A stretch of DNA of 64,000 nt, taken from Apium graveolens. Its lineage: Eukaryota > Streptophyta > Magnoliopsida > Apiales > Apiaceae. The position numbers were made by a program, and so were the translations under genes. The DNA is taken from positions 78,730,231 to 78,794,230 of the forward strand of contig NC_133647.1 of assembly GCF_009905375.1 (NCBI RefSeq), written 5' to 3'. Shown here in pieces: positions 47,016-58,920 of the stretch. How positions within the stretch are numbered: the first letter of the stretch is position 1; the number at the start of each line of letters is the position of its first letter. The notes beneath the pieces were generated by a model that was not told the origin of the DNA, did no database searches, and was given only the letters and a program-made list of their open reading frames with translations.

Positions 47016-47607
47016 ATATATATATATACTGAATATTTTGCGACTTCATCGCATTAAGATATCAACTTGGTTCATTTCTTCTTAACCAAGACTTTCTTGA
47101 GTACTATGAGAATGCTCATATATTGTAAGTTATTATAAATATTATTTTGGTGGGCTTGCTGCTCACCCTTGCTTTCTTCTTTCATCACACAATATCAGAT
47201 AGACAAGATGAACAGGACCAAGCTCCCAATTCGCGAGCGGATAGGAAACATTCCGCAGTTTCCTATAGGCGTTGATGTCGCTGTAGCTGAGGTAGGAACT
47301 ACCAATAGGCTAGGCTTTCAACTTTTGATGTATCAGATTATGTATATTTATGAATTGTAATCATGGCAAAGAAATGTAAATTTATTCAGAAAACCTTTTA
47401 AGGTGTATTGGCAGATAATTGTGGAATAAAATGACTTGTGATTATTTTTGGATGTTAATCTCTGAGACTATAACGTGTGGTGTGTGTTTATTGTGGGGTC
47501 ACAGTATAGAGTAGTTGATTAATTATTAAGATTGGGTATTATTAAGGGAAATGGAACTCGTGACAACCCGGATCCCCTGACCCCGGATTTGGGGGTGTTA
47601 CACAAAT

Positions 47608-48940
47608 TGTCAAGAGATTCTCCCATGTCAGATTCAAGAGGAATCCCAAGCTTAAGTACAAGTCCAACTACAACAAATTCCAGAAAGGTGGATCTTCATC
47701 CTCTAACACCAGCAGTGGTGGATACAAAACAGGGATGGTTGATCGGAGTACCATTAGATGCTATAACTACAATGAGTTGGGACACTTTGCCACAGAATGT
47801 AGGAAGCCAAAGCAAGTAAGAAAGAACTCTGAAAGGGCTTATCTGGCAAAGGGAAGAAGCTGGGATGATACTGACAGTGAAGATGAAGAAGAAGGAAATC
47901 TTGCTCTTATGGCTATTGATGGAAAAGCTTCATCGTCAAGAATAGAGGTAAAACTTTCTGATGCTGAAATGGTTTATCATATAAGAGGCAACTTAAATAA
48001 TGCACGTCGTGATAATGAACTTTTAAGTTTACAGATCAAAGACCTTGAGAAAGAGGTCAATGAATTAAGACTTGTGCATATTAATCAAGACAAATTAAAA
48101 GAACAAGTATCTTTTCTAGAGAATAGAGTTGACTGTTATAGAAAACTCGAAACTATTCTCAAAGACAAGATCACCAGTCTTAAGACTAAGGTTAGAGCCT
48201 ACTTCAATTCTTGTTCGAAGGCTAAAGAGTTCTACAGTAAGCAAGCTGTTAATCAAACATCTGGAATAGGTTATGATTACAATGCTGCTATTGGAGAATT
48301 AGGCATAAACTCCCCTCCTCATGTTTGTGCTAAAGGGAGGGAAGTACCACATGTGCTTAAGGGTGTTTATGAACCCCTCTATAAACCATCAATTGCTGAA
48401 CCATTTGATGCGACCTCTTCTGTTATTCAAGAAGAAATACGTGCTGAAGATCTTGCTAATGAGAAGGTTGTTTCCAAGTTAAGTGTGTCGAAAGTTCCAG
48501 TCAAAGTTGTGAAAGCAACTGAGACTAACTCAGACACGCATGAGTTGGATAACAAAAATGCCATGTCTACCATGCATAAATTGCCTGTTGTTAATCACTC
48601 TCATAAAGCATGTGGTGTTTCTAATTGTATGTCTTGTGCTTTTAATATGATGTATGCTTATTTTAATGGTAAGCATGTTTCTAATGATAAGACTACTCCT
48701 CGTCAGCATGTGAATAACAAGAAGCATGATAGGTCTAAGACTGCTAGTCCTTCTAAGGCTAGAAAGGAGACATTTGTGCCTAAGCTTAAACAGAAATTTG
48801 TTAAGGCTATTTACAAGTTCAAATGTTCAGTCATTGAGAAAGTTGAGACCATTAAAATTAAAAATGTTGTTTTGCCTGACAAAGGACAGTTCTACAAGTA
48901 TGTCGGGCCCAACCAAGTTTGGGTTCCGAAGAAGGGTTAA
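47608..48940 (+). CDS. gag: Sirevirus gag, second part (444 codons, open), zinc knuckle altered
   Basis: The frame resumes exactly in phase after the CAAAT target site. It has a Lys/Arg-rich stretch, a zinc knuckle in which the second Cys is Tyr (CYNYNELGHFATEC, codon TAC at 47768-47770), then an acidic linker. A long coiled coil follows (DNELLSLQIKDLEKEVNE), and the end reads YKYVGPNQVWVPKKG with TAA at 48938-48940. It is part of a gag already stopped at 32265 and interrupted at 32503, so it is not a working gene. Loss of one zinc ligand should impair RNA binding. Confidence 0.88.
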
Positions 48941-48945
48941 TCCAT

Positions 48946-49147
48946 TTATGTTGCAGGGCATTAAAACAGGTGAAACCGGGAGTGTGGATTCTTGACAGTG
49001 GATCATCAAGACATATGACCGGAGATAGAGCCCTGCTATCAAATGTGGATTGAGAAAGCTGGCCCCCTGGTTACCTTTGGAGATAACAGCAAAGGTTTAT
49101 CCGAGGGATATGGCTGTTTGCAAGCTGGTAATGTTATCATTGAACTT
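48946..49147 (+). pseudogene. pol: Sirevirus protease N-terminal remnant, truncated
   Basis: In a different frame from gag, the active-site region VWILDSGSSRHMTGDRALLS is readable at 48982-49041. A frameshift then moves to the frame 49043-49147, where GDNSKG and AGNVIIE are seen. After about 49150 the similarity to pol stops. The rest of pol is deleted. Confidence 0.85.
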
Positions 49148-49936
49148 GTAAATAGTTTCTATATTTTTGCTATATTTATAAAAGTTTTTATTTGTATTTT
49201 CTGTAATTGTAAATATTGTATGATATATGAAATTGAATGTTGATATCTTGTTGATAGATATTTGGTATTTAATTCATTGATATTTGTTTTTATTATTATT
49301 ATTTGTATTGTATTATTTTTTTATTATTTTTATTTTATTTTATTTTAAATTTTATGCAACATAACAATTAGTATCTAAAGTACTTGACAAGTATCGGTCA
49401 ATGATATATTGTTAACATTATGTTGCAGATATTTGTAAGCTTTTGACATGAATGAGAATTACTTAGACTTTACCCTAAGTGATCAATGTTTTATCAAAAA
49501 CTCATTCATATTGAAAAACTAAATCAAACTTCTTTCTACATTAGTGATTTCTTATTTCATGTAAAATCCTTTGAAATCACTATTGTACATCATCACTCTC
49601 AAAAGATTAAATGTATAATTTTCATTCATTATAAATCTTAAATACATTTTATCTCTATAGTGCCATATGTTCTGTGTTACAGGTTCAGTCTCCAATGACT
49701 TTCTTTCATTGACAGTCATGAGGTTGAAAACCCACAACATATATCCCAGACTGTAAAGACAAACACAAAAACAGAACCAACCAACACTCTCTTACCACTA
49801 AATGTAGTATGAATGAGCGTGAGGGAGATAGTGCCTTAGTGCACCACATAAGGAAGGTTCTGTAGTCAACCCAGTAGCTCTGTGTCCTACATAGATGAGT
49901 AGTATTTAAACCGAGACAACTGCTAGCCCCCATACA
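49148..49936 (+). other. AT-rich non-coding stretch where pol is missing
   Basis: About 790 bp. It starts with T- and A-rich sequence (poly-T/TTATT tracts to about 49350) and then Sirevirus-like spacer text without a credible frame. I see no integrase, RT or RNase H motif on either strand. Confidence 0.65.
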
Positions 49937-50758
49937 TCTTCTCAAAAAGATGTAATGGCTGAAAAGGCACAAAAACAGTTACTAGATTCATTCTCTCAAC
50001 AGGGTGCATCTATTGAAATTTGCCTGTCGGCCAAGGCATCCGATGTAGTGTCACCACTTCAAATATAAACAATTCTTGATGCACAAGGAAAGGTTACACA
50101 CACAAAGGATGAGTTGACGAAAACAAGAGTTTCGACCATTTTAATGTCAGATTCGATTGTTCAAGGTTCGTTAATGGACCAATTGCCTTTACAGGTGTTA
50201 GGAGAGGATACTGATCCAAAATCCATATATCAGTGGTCAGTGTCTACCTCCCCAGGCTTAAATCCCCTGGATGCATCTGCGGATAGTGGATCTGACATAG
50301 GCGCAGATCGGCAACTTGTTGACAATGATTCAGATATTACCTGATGAGTCACAAGGAAATGTCTTCACAGGCATTAGAAGGGAACTTTGATCTTTATGCT
50401 AAATTCGTTGGATCATTGTTTACCTTCCCAGAATTCAAATCTGGAACCCTAAAAGGGAAACTAGCAACTTGTAGATTATGACTCAGATTCATCTGACGAG
50501 TTTAACAAGGATAGGGATTTGCGAACTCCCATTGCACCACCTGTGACCTCCTTAAGGATGGCTAAGGTGATTTTCCTTGCAGGTACAGCTGGAATATGGA
50601 GCTATGAGAGGAGTGATACACTTGTGAGAAAGAGTGTAAATACGAGTGGAGAGAAGAGTGAAACACATGTGAGGTACACTAAACAGAATCACACACTCAC
50701 AGTGAGGAAGAAAGAGAAACTACTGGTTATTTCTTTTCCAACCAAGTGAATATGAGAA
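49937..50758 (+). pseudogene. remnant of Sirevirus ORF3 C-terminal region
   Basis: One frame from about 49937 to 50343 is broken only by TAA at 50066-50068. It contains SFSQQGASIEICLSAKASDV, which resembles the ORF3 stretch SSQHGVSIEKS at 60245 in the plus-strand SIRE. A second open piece at 50519-50749 is Lys/Thr-rich. Both pieces fit the low-complexity C-terminal half of ORF3. The N-terminal half is missing. Confidence 0.6.
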
Positions 50759-50787
50759 CTCCTTCAGACGACGGCATACATTCCTTC

Positions 50788-51317
50788 TTTAAGGGGGAGA
50801 TAAAAACTTAAGTAATAGTTTGGAGGATTCCCCCACTAAGGGGGAGAAATAGCAGGGAGGAAGAAAAAGATCATATGTACACTACACCACACCATTGTTG
50901 TTTGTAACTACGGATCCTATTGTATGGGAGAGGTGGTAAACACAAGGTGATTTTCTAGTAAGGGAAGAAACTATTTTCAAAAGGGGAGTACCATTGGCTT
51001 TTATCTGCGGATCCTATTATACGGGAGAGGTGGTAAACGAAGGTGATCTTCTTTAATCAGTTGATTCTCATAGGGGGGAAGCAAGAGAGATATGGGCTTC
51101 TCAACAGAAAATGTGGTTGTACAAATGACGATGGAACTACTTGAAGATATGTTCAGTCTAGAGGAACATCTATTTGGAATCTGGAAAATGTAAAATCTAG
51201 TCCAGAACTTTTCTACTATTTACTTTGCATTTCTTTTTATATCTTTTTCTTATTTGTTAGTTGAGTTATCCTCTAGGTATTTGTGTGTTATTGTCTAACA
51301 AACAAATAGGGGGAGAT
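50788..51317 (+). other. multiple polypurine-tract-like motifs before 3' LTR
   Basis: AAGGGGGAGA-type motifs recur at 50791, 50838, 50981, 51071 and finally AATAGGGGGAGAT at 51305-51317, directly before the LTR. Two of them lie in an imperfect ~45-bp direct repeat (CGGATCCTATT...GGGAGAGGTGGTAAAC, about 50911 and 51003). Several polypurine tracts are a reported feature of Sireviruses. Confidence 0.8.
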
Positions 51318-52688
51318 TGTAAGTCATATGTCATAGGCCTATTTGTATATTCGAGGATTCAACTCAACTCAAATAAGAATGTAATAAGTAAATAGTGGAT
51401 CTACCGTTAGAGAGATCTCGCCAAGTAACATCTGTCACAGGATTCAGAAACAAGGTTAATCTACAGACTTGAGGAGTTAATTCACTGGAAGAAGTTCAAG
51501 AAATTGATCAAGCCTCAGTGATATAAATCAAGATCGTGGATCTAATCAAGTGACAGAGATCTCTTCAGAGTATCATTAATTACAAGGATTTAATATGAAG
51601 AAAATCAAAGTGTCAAAGTCAAGACATGAAGAAACGTCACGGAAGTTAGTCACTCATGAACCAGACAGTACATCGAGTGTCAACATTGAAGTGGTGGAAT
51701 TGATTCATATATTTCAGTGATTTTCAGAAGATATACAGAAGAATGGATGCTGCTCAAGATTAGTATTAATTCTCTATTAATTAATTAAGTCATATAATTT
51801 AATTAAGAAAAAAAATTATATCTGCAAAGATTAATTTATTTGATTAATTGAATTAATTGATTAATTAATTCTGGATTAATATTAAGAATTTTCAGAATTT
51901 AAATTGGTTTAAAAATCTGTTTTAATTCAACAAGACAACTGATTGTATTAGTATGACAATCGGTATGACAATCAATAGTCATACCGAAAGTCATGCTAAT
52001 TCAAAAGGATTGTCTTACCAGAATTATTATAGGATTTAAATCTATTTATTTTCAGCAAAAACAATCTGTTTGAACTATTATGACAATCGGTATGACAATT
52101 GATTGTCATACCGAAAGTCTTGCTAGTTCATTCTGATTGTCTTGCTAGTTCTAAAAGATAGTCCTACCGAAAGTCTTACTGAGCCAAAGAGATTGTCATG
52201 CCATTTCAATTCTATTCAGTTGATTGATTAAAAGAAGCAGAACACATTCAATCAAAACAACACAAGTCAAAACAAGAACACAGCAGAAAAGAAAAAGAAG
52301 CAAAATATTTCATCCTTCATCTGCAAACTTCAAGATCATAATTTCTAGCTTGTAAAGTTAAATCCAATCAACTAGAAATCATTCTCTTGTTCTTGTGTAA
52401 CAATCTAGCGGATCAAGATCCCTAGAACTTAATCTCAAATCGTGTTTAGCATTTGATTCTAATTATTGCAAAAATAGAAAAAGTTCATGTCGAATTCATT
52501 CTAAATTTGTGATAATTAATTTGAGATTAATTCCTTGTAATTGATACAGTTGTTGTAACACCTTTCAAGTTTAATAATATTTTTATTTAACTTGAATTTT
52601 GTTTCACATTTTTTATTCCGCATTTAATTCGATTATTCGGTACTGTTTGTATTCAACCCCCCTTCTACAAACACATTGGGACCTAACA
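51318..52688 (+). repeat. Sirevirus 3' LTR (1371 bp)
   Basis: TGTAAG...CTAACA with the palindrome at 52088-52113, followed by the ATATT target copy at 52689-52693 and resumed Copia-2 integrase. Confidence 0.94.
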
Positions 52689-52693
52689 ATATT

Positions 52694-53400
52694 CTTTGAA
52701 CATTTCAAAAGAATCGGATTTTTTCTTTATAAGAACAACATATCCATATCTACTGACATCATCAGTAAATGTGATGAAGTAGTATAAGCCCCCTTGCCAT
52801 CATACGCATTCGACCACATACATCATTATGTATAAGTCATAATCATTCGGTGGCCCTTTCACCTGATCAGGTAAAAGAAGCTTTAGTCATTTTGCCAATG
52901 AGACAATGTTCACATCTTCCGTATGATTCAAAATCAAACTTATCCAAGTATTCATCTATATGTAACTCAGAAATGCGTTTCTCATTAATATGGCTTAACG
53001 ACAATGCTAGAGGTAATGTTTGATTTGAGTCAACTTAGAACACGTAAATTGTTAAATAATTGTGCAACATTATAAGTCTTATCATTGAAATAGAATAAAC
53101 AACTATTGTTTATTTAATTAAAATGAAAACCTTTCTTGTCCTGACAAGAAATTGACTTAATGTATCCCCTAAAGGCAGGCACGTAATAACAATTTATCAA
53201 GTTCTCAATCTCGCCTATATGGGCAAAATTAGGTATCGAGTTCCTTCAACTAGAGCAACAACTTTTGCTCCAATTCTAACCCGATACCGGAAGCCTGACC
53301 ATTGCTAGTCTTATTTTTTAGATCTTCTAAACAAGCTCGATAATTTAACTTCCAATCATCCGGTTATTTCCACAAGAATGACAATCATCTCCTTTAACAA
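52694..53400 (-). pseudogene. pol: Copia-2 integrase start, GAG-pre-integrase and protease region, degraded
   Basis: Minus-strand translation in changing frames shows TFTDDVSRYGYV (integrase core), HIDEYLDKFDFESYGRCEHC and LIGKMTKASFT (GAG-pre-integrase), and further upstream INCYYVPAFRGYIKSISC. Stops and frameshifts are frequent. It continues the integrase that breaks off at 30135. Confidence 0.82.
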
Positions 53401-54150
53401 CACCACTATCAGGCTTCAAAAGCCCTTTTGGATTGGACTTTGGTTTGGCACTGAATGAGATCGAATCTTCACCTTGCCTGTCCACTTTCCTTTCCCATTT
53501 GAATTCCATATGTACATCATCAATATGGACGTAATTCATGCCTTTACCGTGTTATTTTTAGCAGTTCTAAATATGCTTAACAATTCAGTGAGTGTTCTGT
53601 CTATCTCATTCCTTTTTGTTCTTAACAAACTAAGAATAGAAGTTGTTCAAAGATTGTTTGATCAAATCAAGCTGAGTCTCTAGACTATTCTTGAAACCCA
53701 AAATATCAAGGTACATACACCTATCATCTTTAGAACATGTGGTCCAACCGGATATCATTCTCCCATTAATGCAAACTATGGTGCCTTATTATTGTCAAAT
53801 CTTTCTGACGAGCCTATCCTTCAAACATCTTTTGAAGGTGCTCAATCATATCATAAGCATCATTATGCTCTTGTAACTTCTAAAGCTCATCACTCATAAT
53901 TACAAGCATGAGACATGAAATATCAGTTGCATAATCAATTTGCTTCTGGTAAGCATTTTGTTCAGCACATATTTCATTCTCAGCTAGAAGAAATAAGGGA
54001 GGGGGTTTGAGTGACATCCTTGAACCTGAGGACAATCCTCAAGTTCCCGTGTCAATTGAGGAAATTATTTCATGTCAGCTTGTCCTTCTCAGGGACTATT
54101 ACATAGAGAAGTTATTTGTGTTATTTGTCATTTGATATCTACAATATTAA
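53340..54150 (-). pseudogene. gag: Copia-2 gag, degraded
   Basis: The minus strand reads YQKQIDYATDISCLMLVIMS, then HNDAYDMIEHLQKMF, typical of copia Gag capsid (UBN2-like), ending in a zinc knuckle start (CHSCGNNRMIGS near 53360). At least six stops are present. The start codon is not certain; the readable similarity begins near 54150. Confidence 0.78.
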
Positions 54151-55994
54151 CGTGCATAAAATGACTTAGTCTACATATGATCATTAAATTATGTTCAAGT
54201 GATTATTCATATATATATTCACAATATATATCTCCCACTATTTTTATCAAATAAATAGCCCTAACTATTAATTCAGAAATAATATCTTCTATATCCTTTC
54301 TAGTGAGCCAAGATCCATATTTCACCACGCGTTAGGTTAGCTTTGGCTTTTCTCCTAAAACATGATTATTTAGGTAGACAACATTTGTCAATTATATCAA
54401 CAATATAACTCTTGGATAGCTTGGTGGAACAACATTTGTTCATATTTATCTAATAAATCTCGCCAAAGTCTATGGCTCTAAGTTCACAATCCTATTGTGG
54501 TAACTTAGTTAAGTCAAACCCAATAGTCAAAAAGTATCAATATACTTCAACACATCTCCCACGATAGATAGGAGTACTTCGCTTTGGCAAACCCACTCCT
54601 GGTCGATCTAGGGGTTAACGCATTGGACTCATTGGAAGGCATCTGATCAACTTATTATTAACTTTAGGGTTCCGTTAATTTTAAAACGATCATGATCCCA
54701 TCATAAAAAGATTCCCAATTTTTCCTTGAATAAAATGCTTCAAATCAATATTCGTCAATGGTTTGATTTCCAGGTAGTGAGGGAGTCACAACGGTCTCGC
54801 TTAAAACCCACAACCTTACAAGTTCAATGAACTTGCTTTTGAAAAAATTGCCCCATGTTAGAAATAAAGAAATTTTTTATTTTATTCCGTGTTTCATAAA
54901 CATGAGAATCTCTTAATCATTTGTTCATTTTAAAATCTTGAGTCTTTACAGATTTTATCTTGTTTAGAAAGAATGGCATGGGTATCGTATCTAATACATA
55001 CATCCTTAATCTAATTAAGCATGCATCTTTATAAACTACTCTACAGATACATTCATCATATGCTCATATATATGTAAAGTGCAATAAATAAACATGGTTG
55101 GTTATGGCTTTATCCTATGTGATCTTCATCAAGCTAATGACAAAGATCTAGGTCAATCTAAGGTGAAAGTTAAATACAAGCTAACTATTACATGTCTTCT
55201 TTCTTGTATTGCTTCCTTGGATGGCCTCCATGTGAGATTACCCTTCCTTAATCTTCAAATCTTCAAGTCTTCATGTACATTACACGAATGAAAAATAAAA
55301 ACTAATCTAATGTACTTACAATAAGAACTCGAGTTGCAATCGAGATTTAATAATTACAAGATCAAACGACATGCAAGCCGTATTTAAAAAAAACATTATC
55401 CTAAGGTCATAAGCCATAACCATCCACCATACTCAATTAACACATAAGAACATGTTAAAACACATAATATGATCTTAACATATCATACTCATCATGATCT
55501 AATCATAAAAACCAAATATAACAAAAATTAGAAAATTCGAAATTAAATCTGATAACATTAAATTGTAGATTACAAGGTCTAAATGACGTCAAACACCTTA
55601 CAGATCAATCGATAATAGCTTTAGATATCCGTTTTGTTCAGACGCTCGATTCCATATGAAATAGCATATGCGTTCGCCAAAATCGGACAACAGACCCAGA
55701 TTTCAGCAAATCCACTGCATCCGATTCAGAATCATATCAAATATGATTCTTATAAAAAGAACAAACATAAAACATGTATATATCAGTATATATACAGATT
55801 ATATAATAATCATATGATTATACAACTCTCATTAATATCATATATTCAAAACATATATATACATACGCACTATATAAACATAACAACATGTAAAACATAC
55901 AAAATCGCATATATAACAGTCATGAAATATTGTATACATGTTATCATTATAAAACCAGTAAATACATAAACGAATTAAACACTTTTCACAAGTA
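54151..55994 (-). other. long Copia-2 leader without recognised gene
   Basis: About 1.85 kb lies between the primer-binding site and gag. I see no credible coding frame, LTR ends or RNA gene in it. Short frames at 55094-55291 and 55634-55969 on the plus strand show no family features. It may hide an old insertion too degraded to recognise. Confidence 0.55.
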
Positions 55995-56006
55995 GCTCTG
56001 ATGCCA
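55995..56006 (-). other. Copia-2 primer-binding site
   Basis: On the minus strand TGGCATCAGAGC, one base after the LTR end; one change from the initiator-Met type site TGGTATCAGAGC. Confidence 0.82.
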
Positions 56007-56007
56007 T

Positions 56008-57570
56008 TGAAGGGTTTCGAGCACATAAACGCAATGGAAACAGTAATTAAAAACGTAAAAAAAAATATAATTTTCGAAACCCGCTGCAGGATCCATGCGA
56101 AAAACATATATTTAATTCGTAGATCAGATTGTTTACCTTAAGAAGCTTTCCCAATTGGTTGACTAATGGAGATCCAAAGCTTGTTCAATCACCACGCATC
56201 CCGCTCTCGCGATCTATGCTCTATCGGTATCCACATGAATGCTTGAACTCAAGGATTGGATGTGTACTAGCACAAACTCCTTTCTTCTCTCTCTCTCCAT
56301 CTTCTCCCTTGGTGGCTAGGGTTTTAGTAAAAGTCTTTTTCATCATAAAAATCAGCCACACAAGAGATATTATATAGAGAGTAGAAAAATGAATTATAAC
56401 TCTTAACTAATTATGAGTTATTATTAATTCGAAATTTTTATTTGTATTATAATTAAGTCTCACTTAATTATTTAACAAATAAATTTCATAATTAATATTA
56501 GTAAATTCGAATATCAATATTTATCTAATTAATTAAGTCATACTTAATTAATATTGTAAATAATTCAAATTACTTCAATATAATTTAAATCTAATTTAAA
56601 TTAAATAATCCTTCAAGCATTCTTAGTGTGTGACCCTATAGGTTATTATTACGTTGGCAACAAATTTTAAATCTAATTTAAAATCGTAAACAATGAGCGG
56701 CATCTAGTAATACATCATTGCTACCCAAGTAATAATAATTGAATCGGTGATCGATTAAACCTTTTGTGAATAATGTACAATGTAATATAATCCCTTTAAC
56801 CAAATATTCTAGATTAAACTAAAGGCATGTAATGTGTCATCCTCATCATAGTTTAATCCAAGTTTCCTTGACCAATGAGTAGATTATCATAATAAATCAA
56901 CATTTGAGCGTGGTCACGCATTTCATAGTCTAGCTCACACAAGAGGCCAATAATATCACTCCTAAAATAGGAGGGTTAAATCCCATCTAGATCATTCATA
57001 TTTCTCATACGATTCATAATATACCCAATGTCCACTTTTATCATTACCCGGTCAAGGATAACTTTTAATGGAATCAATGTATATTAATTCTCGTATAGAA
57101 ATATAATGACTTCAGGTCTAAGGACCATTACATCATTATCACTGTGAGAATTACTTATGACACAACAGACATGTAGAATCTCACATTGGGTCTATCCAGC
57201 ACCATGTACATATACATATGCCTGTGTTTTTGACTTTAGTATCACTATACCTATGATCAATGAGATGTGATCATCAGTCAACAAACACACCTGTCTTAAT
57301 GCATTATTATTGTCCCTTAATAATAATACTCGACTAGGGACCTTTAGGAATATTGATACTATTCTCCTAATCTCATTTCTAAGTCACGTACTTAGAGATA
57401 TAGAATTGCATATCATATTCCAAGGACATTTATTAATCTAACATTTATATCGCAGTAAATTAAGAATTAATAAATTATAAATAGAATAATCGATAGAACA
57501 TAAACATTAATAATCCTAATATCTTAAACTAAAACATCATAGTGTTGTCTCTAGGGCACAAACACTAACA
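56008..57570 (-). repeat. Copia-2 5' LTR (1563 bp)
   Basis: On the minus strand it starts TGTTAGTGTTTGTGCCC and ends AACCCTTCA, giving TG...CA ends. A TATATAAT motif on the minus strand lies at 56369-56376. Directly outside is plus-strand SIRE RT coding sequence, so Copia-2 was inserted there; TGCTT (57571-57575) is the expected target copy, whose partner is outside the window. Confidence 0.85.
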
Positions 57571-58211
57571 TGCTTTACTTAACTGCAAGTAGACCAGACA
57601 TCATGTTTGCAACATGTCTCTGTGCAAAATTTTAAGCCAATCCAAAAGAATCATATTTGATGGTTGTGAAGAGGATTTTCAGATATTTGAAGGGGACTCC
57701 AAACTTGGGATTATGGTATCCTAAGGGAACTGGTTTTGAAGCTGTTGGCTACACAGATGCAGATTTTGCTGGATGCAGGGTTGACAGAAAAAGTACTAGT
57801 GGAAGCTGTCAATTTCTTGGTCAAAGACTTGTATCCTGGTATAGAAAGAAACAACAATATGTATCAACTTATACAGCAGAGGCTGAATACATAGCTGCAG
57901 GAAGTTGCTGTGCTCAAGTGTTTTGGATTAGAAATCAGCTAATAGATTATGGCCTAGTGTTACATAAAATTTCTATCATGTGTGACAATACTAGTGCTAT
58001 TTCTATAGTGGCTAATCCAGTTTATCATTCTAGAACAAAGCACATTGATGTAAGGTACCATTTTATTAGAAAACATGCTACAAATGGTACCATTGAGCTC
58101 ATTTTTGTTCCAACAGAAAAACAATTAGCTAACATTTTTACTAAACTTTTGGATGAAGCAACTTTCACTAGGCTTGTAGGTGAAATTGGAATGCTTTACT
58201 CTTCATCTTAA
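57571..58211 (+). pseudogene. pol: SIRE RT end and RNase H (plus-strand element)
   Basis: Starts inside RT (LYLTASRPDIMFATC) immediately after the Copia-2 LTR. TAA at 57633-57635 is the only stop before a normal pol end at 58211. RNase H motifs DADFAGCRVDRKSTSGSC, TAEAEYIAAGSCCAQ and HIDVRYHFI are clear. By eye it is close to 5361-6254 of the minus SIRE but not the same copy. Confidence 0.92.
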
Positions 58212-58913
58212 GGCAAGAACTCAGCTAATGTGTTGCAGTAGATTAATTTCTAGTAAATCAAAATTAATTTGATTTAAGTGGAAATTTACTGAAATATGAA
58301 TTATAAATATTTCAGAAATCTTTGCATATTTATATTTCAAAACAAAAATATTAGTTTGGAATTTTTCAAATTCTAAGTAAACTGCTCAGTTGTTAATTTA
58401 CATTCTTAATATGTGAAATTAACACAAGGCATAATTAAAGTGTTCAAAAGTATATAGAGAACTGAGTTCTCGATAAGTCTAATTGACTTATCGACAAGTC
58501 ATTTTAAGACTTCTCGAGTGAGTTCTCGATAAGCTTTATTATGACTTATTGATAAGTCCTTATAGAGTTCTCTAGTAGTGTTAATTCACAGAGTTCTCTA
58601 CAAGTATAATTTCTAGACTTCTTAATAACTCAAAACTGAAATAATTTAACTTAATAAATTATTTTAGTGAAATACTTTTGGCAAATTTATTCTAATTCTA
58701 TTTTGAATTTATTCAAATAAAAGTTGGAATTAATTCAGTCAATTTTTGGATAAACTGGGTATTTATTTGACATCTCGATAAATCAATTTTTAGTTCTCTA
58801 TAAGAGTAATTTAAAACAACTTCTCGATATATTTTTCATTTCTTAAAATGACTTCTCGATAGACTAATTCCAAACGTCTATTTTTGAGTTCTTGACAAGT
58901 CATTTGCTTTTAC
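58212..58913 (+). other. spacer with dispersed TTCTCGATAAG-like motif
   Basis: About 700 bp, AT-rich, with around a dozen copies or variants of GAGTTCTCGATAAGT, GACTTCTCGATA and CATCTCGATA (58468-58950). No reading frame of note. Confidence 0.75.
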
Positions 58914-58920
58914 TATAAAT
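58914..58920 (+). promoter_or_regulatory. putative TATA box upstream of ORF3 (plus-strand SIRE)
   Basis: ACTATAAATACCC about 145 bp before the ATG at 59063, followed by a CT-rich leader. The spacing is similar to that at 3084-3089 in the minus SIRE. Confidence 0.5.

Larger units (their letters stand above)
32504..47602 (+). repeat. solo LTR of the gypsy element (copy B), split by a Tat element
   Basis: The left part is 32504-36176 and the right part 47021-47602. Together they are about 4.25 kb and match 15780-20051. CAAAT flanks both ends, and the sequence after the right end is Sirevirus gag, not a primer site, so this is a solo LTR. The first bases read TTTAATAACACC instead of TGTAATAACCCC, a mutated terminus. 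Compared with copy A it lacks about 45 bp near 33925. Confidence 0.9.
30136..52688 (+). mobile_element. plus-strand Sirevirus (copy B), both LTRs, most of pol missing, interrupted by gypsy solo LTR
   Basis: Both LTRs are present (30136-31508 and 51318-52688), flanked by ATATT on each side (30131-30135 and 52689-52693). Without the nested insertion (32504-47607) the element is about 7.4 kb. It has a leader, a nearly complete gag, the first ~65 residues of protease, then non-coding and ORF3-like remnants and a polypurine tract. Integrase, RT and RNase H are absent, so it was or became non-autonomous. Confidence 0.92.

Noticed and set aside
26822..47602. second copy as a pure assembly artefact
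   Set aside because: The copies differ by private stops, indels, solo-LTR state and a nested Tat insertion; an artefact would be near identical. Spanning reads would still be the final test.
48900..48960. intron at the gag-protease boundary (TTGCAG|G looks like an acceptor)
   Set aside because: The nearest donor-like site is only about 20 nt upstream, too short for a plant intron, and the minus SIRE stays in phase without one.
55634..55969. 111-codon plus-strand ORF in Copia-2 leader
   Set aside because: Low-complexity AT-rich frame (Ile/Tyr/His-rich) with no homology visible and on the wrong strand for the element.
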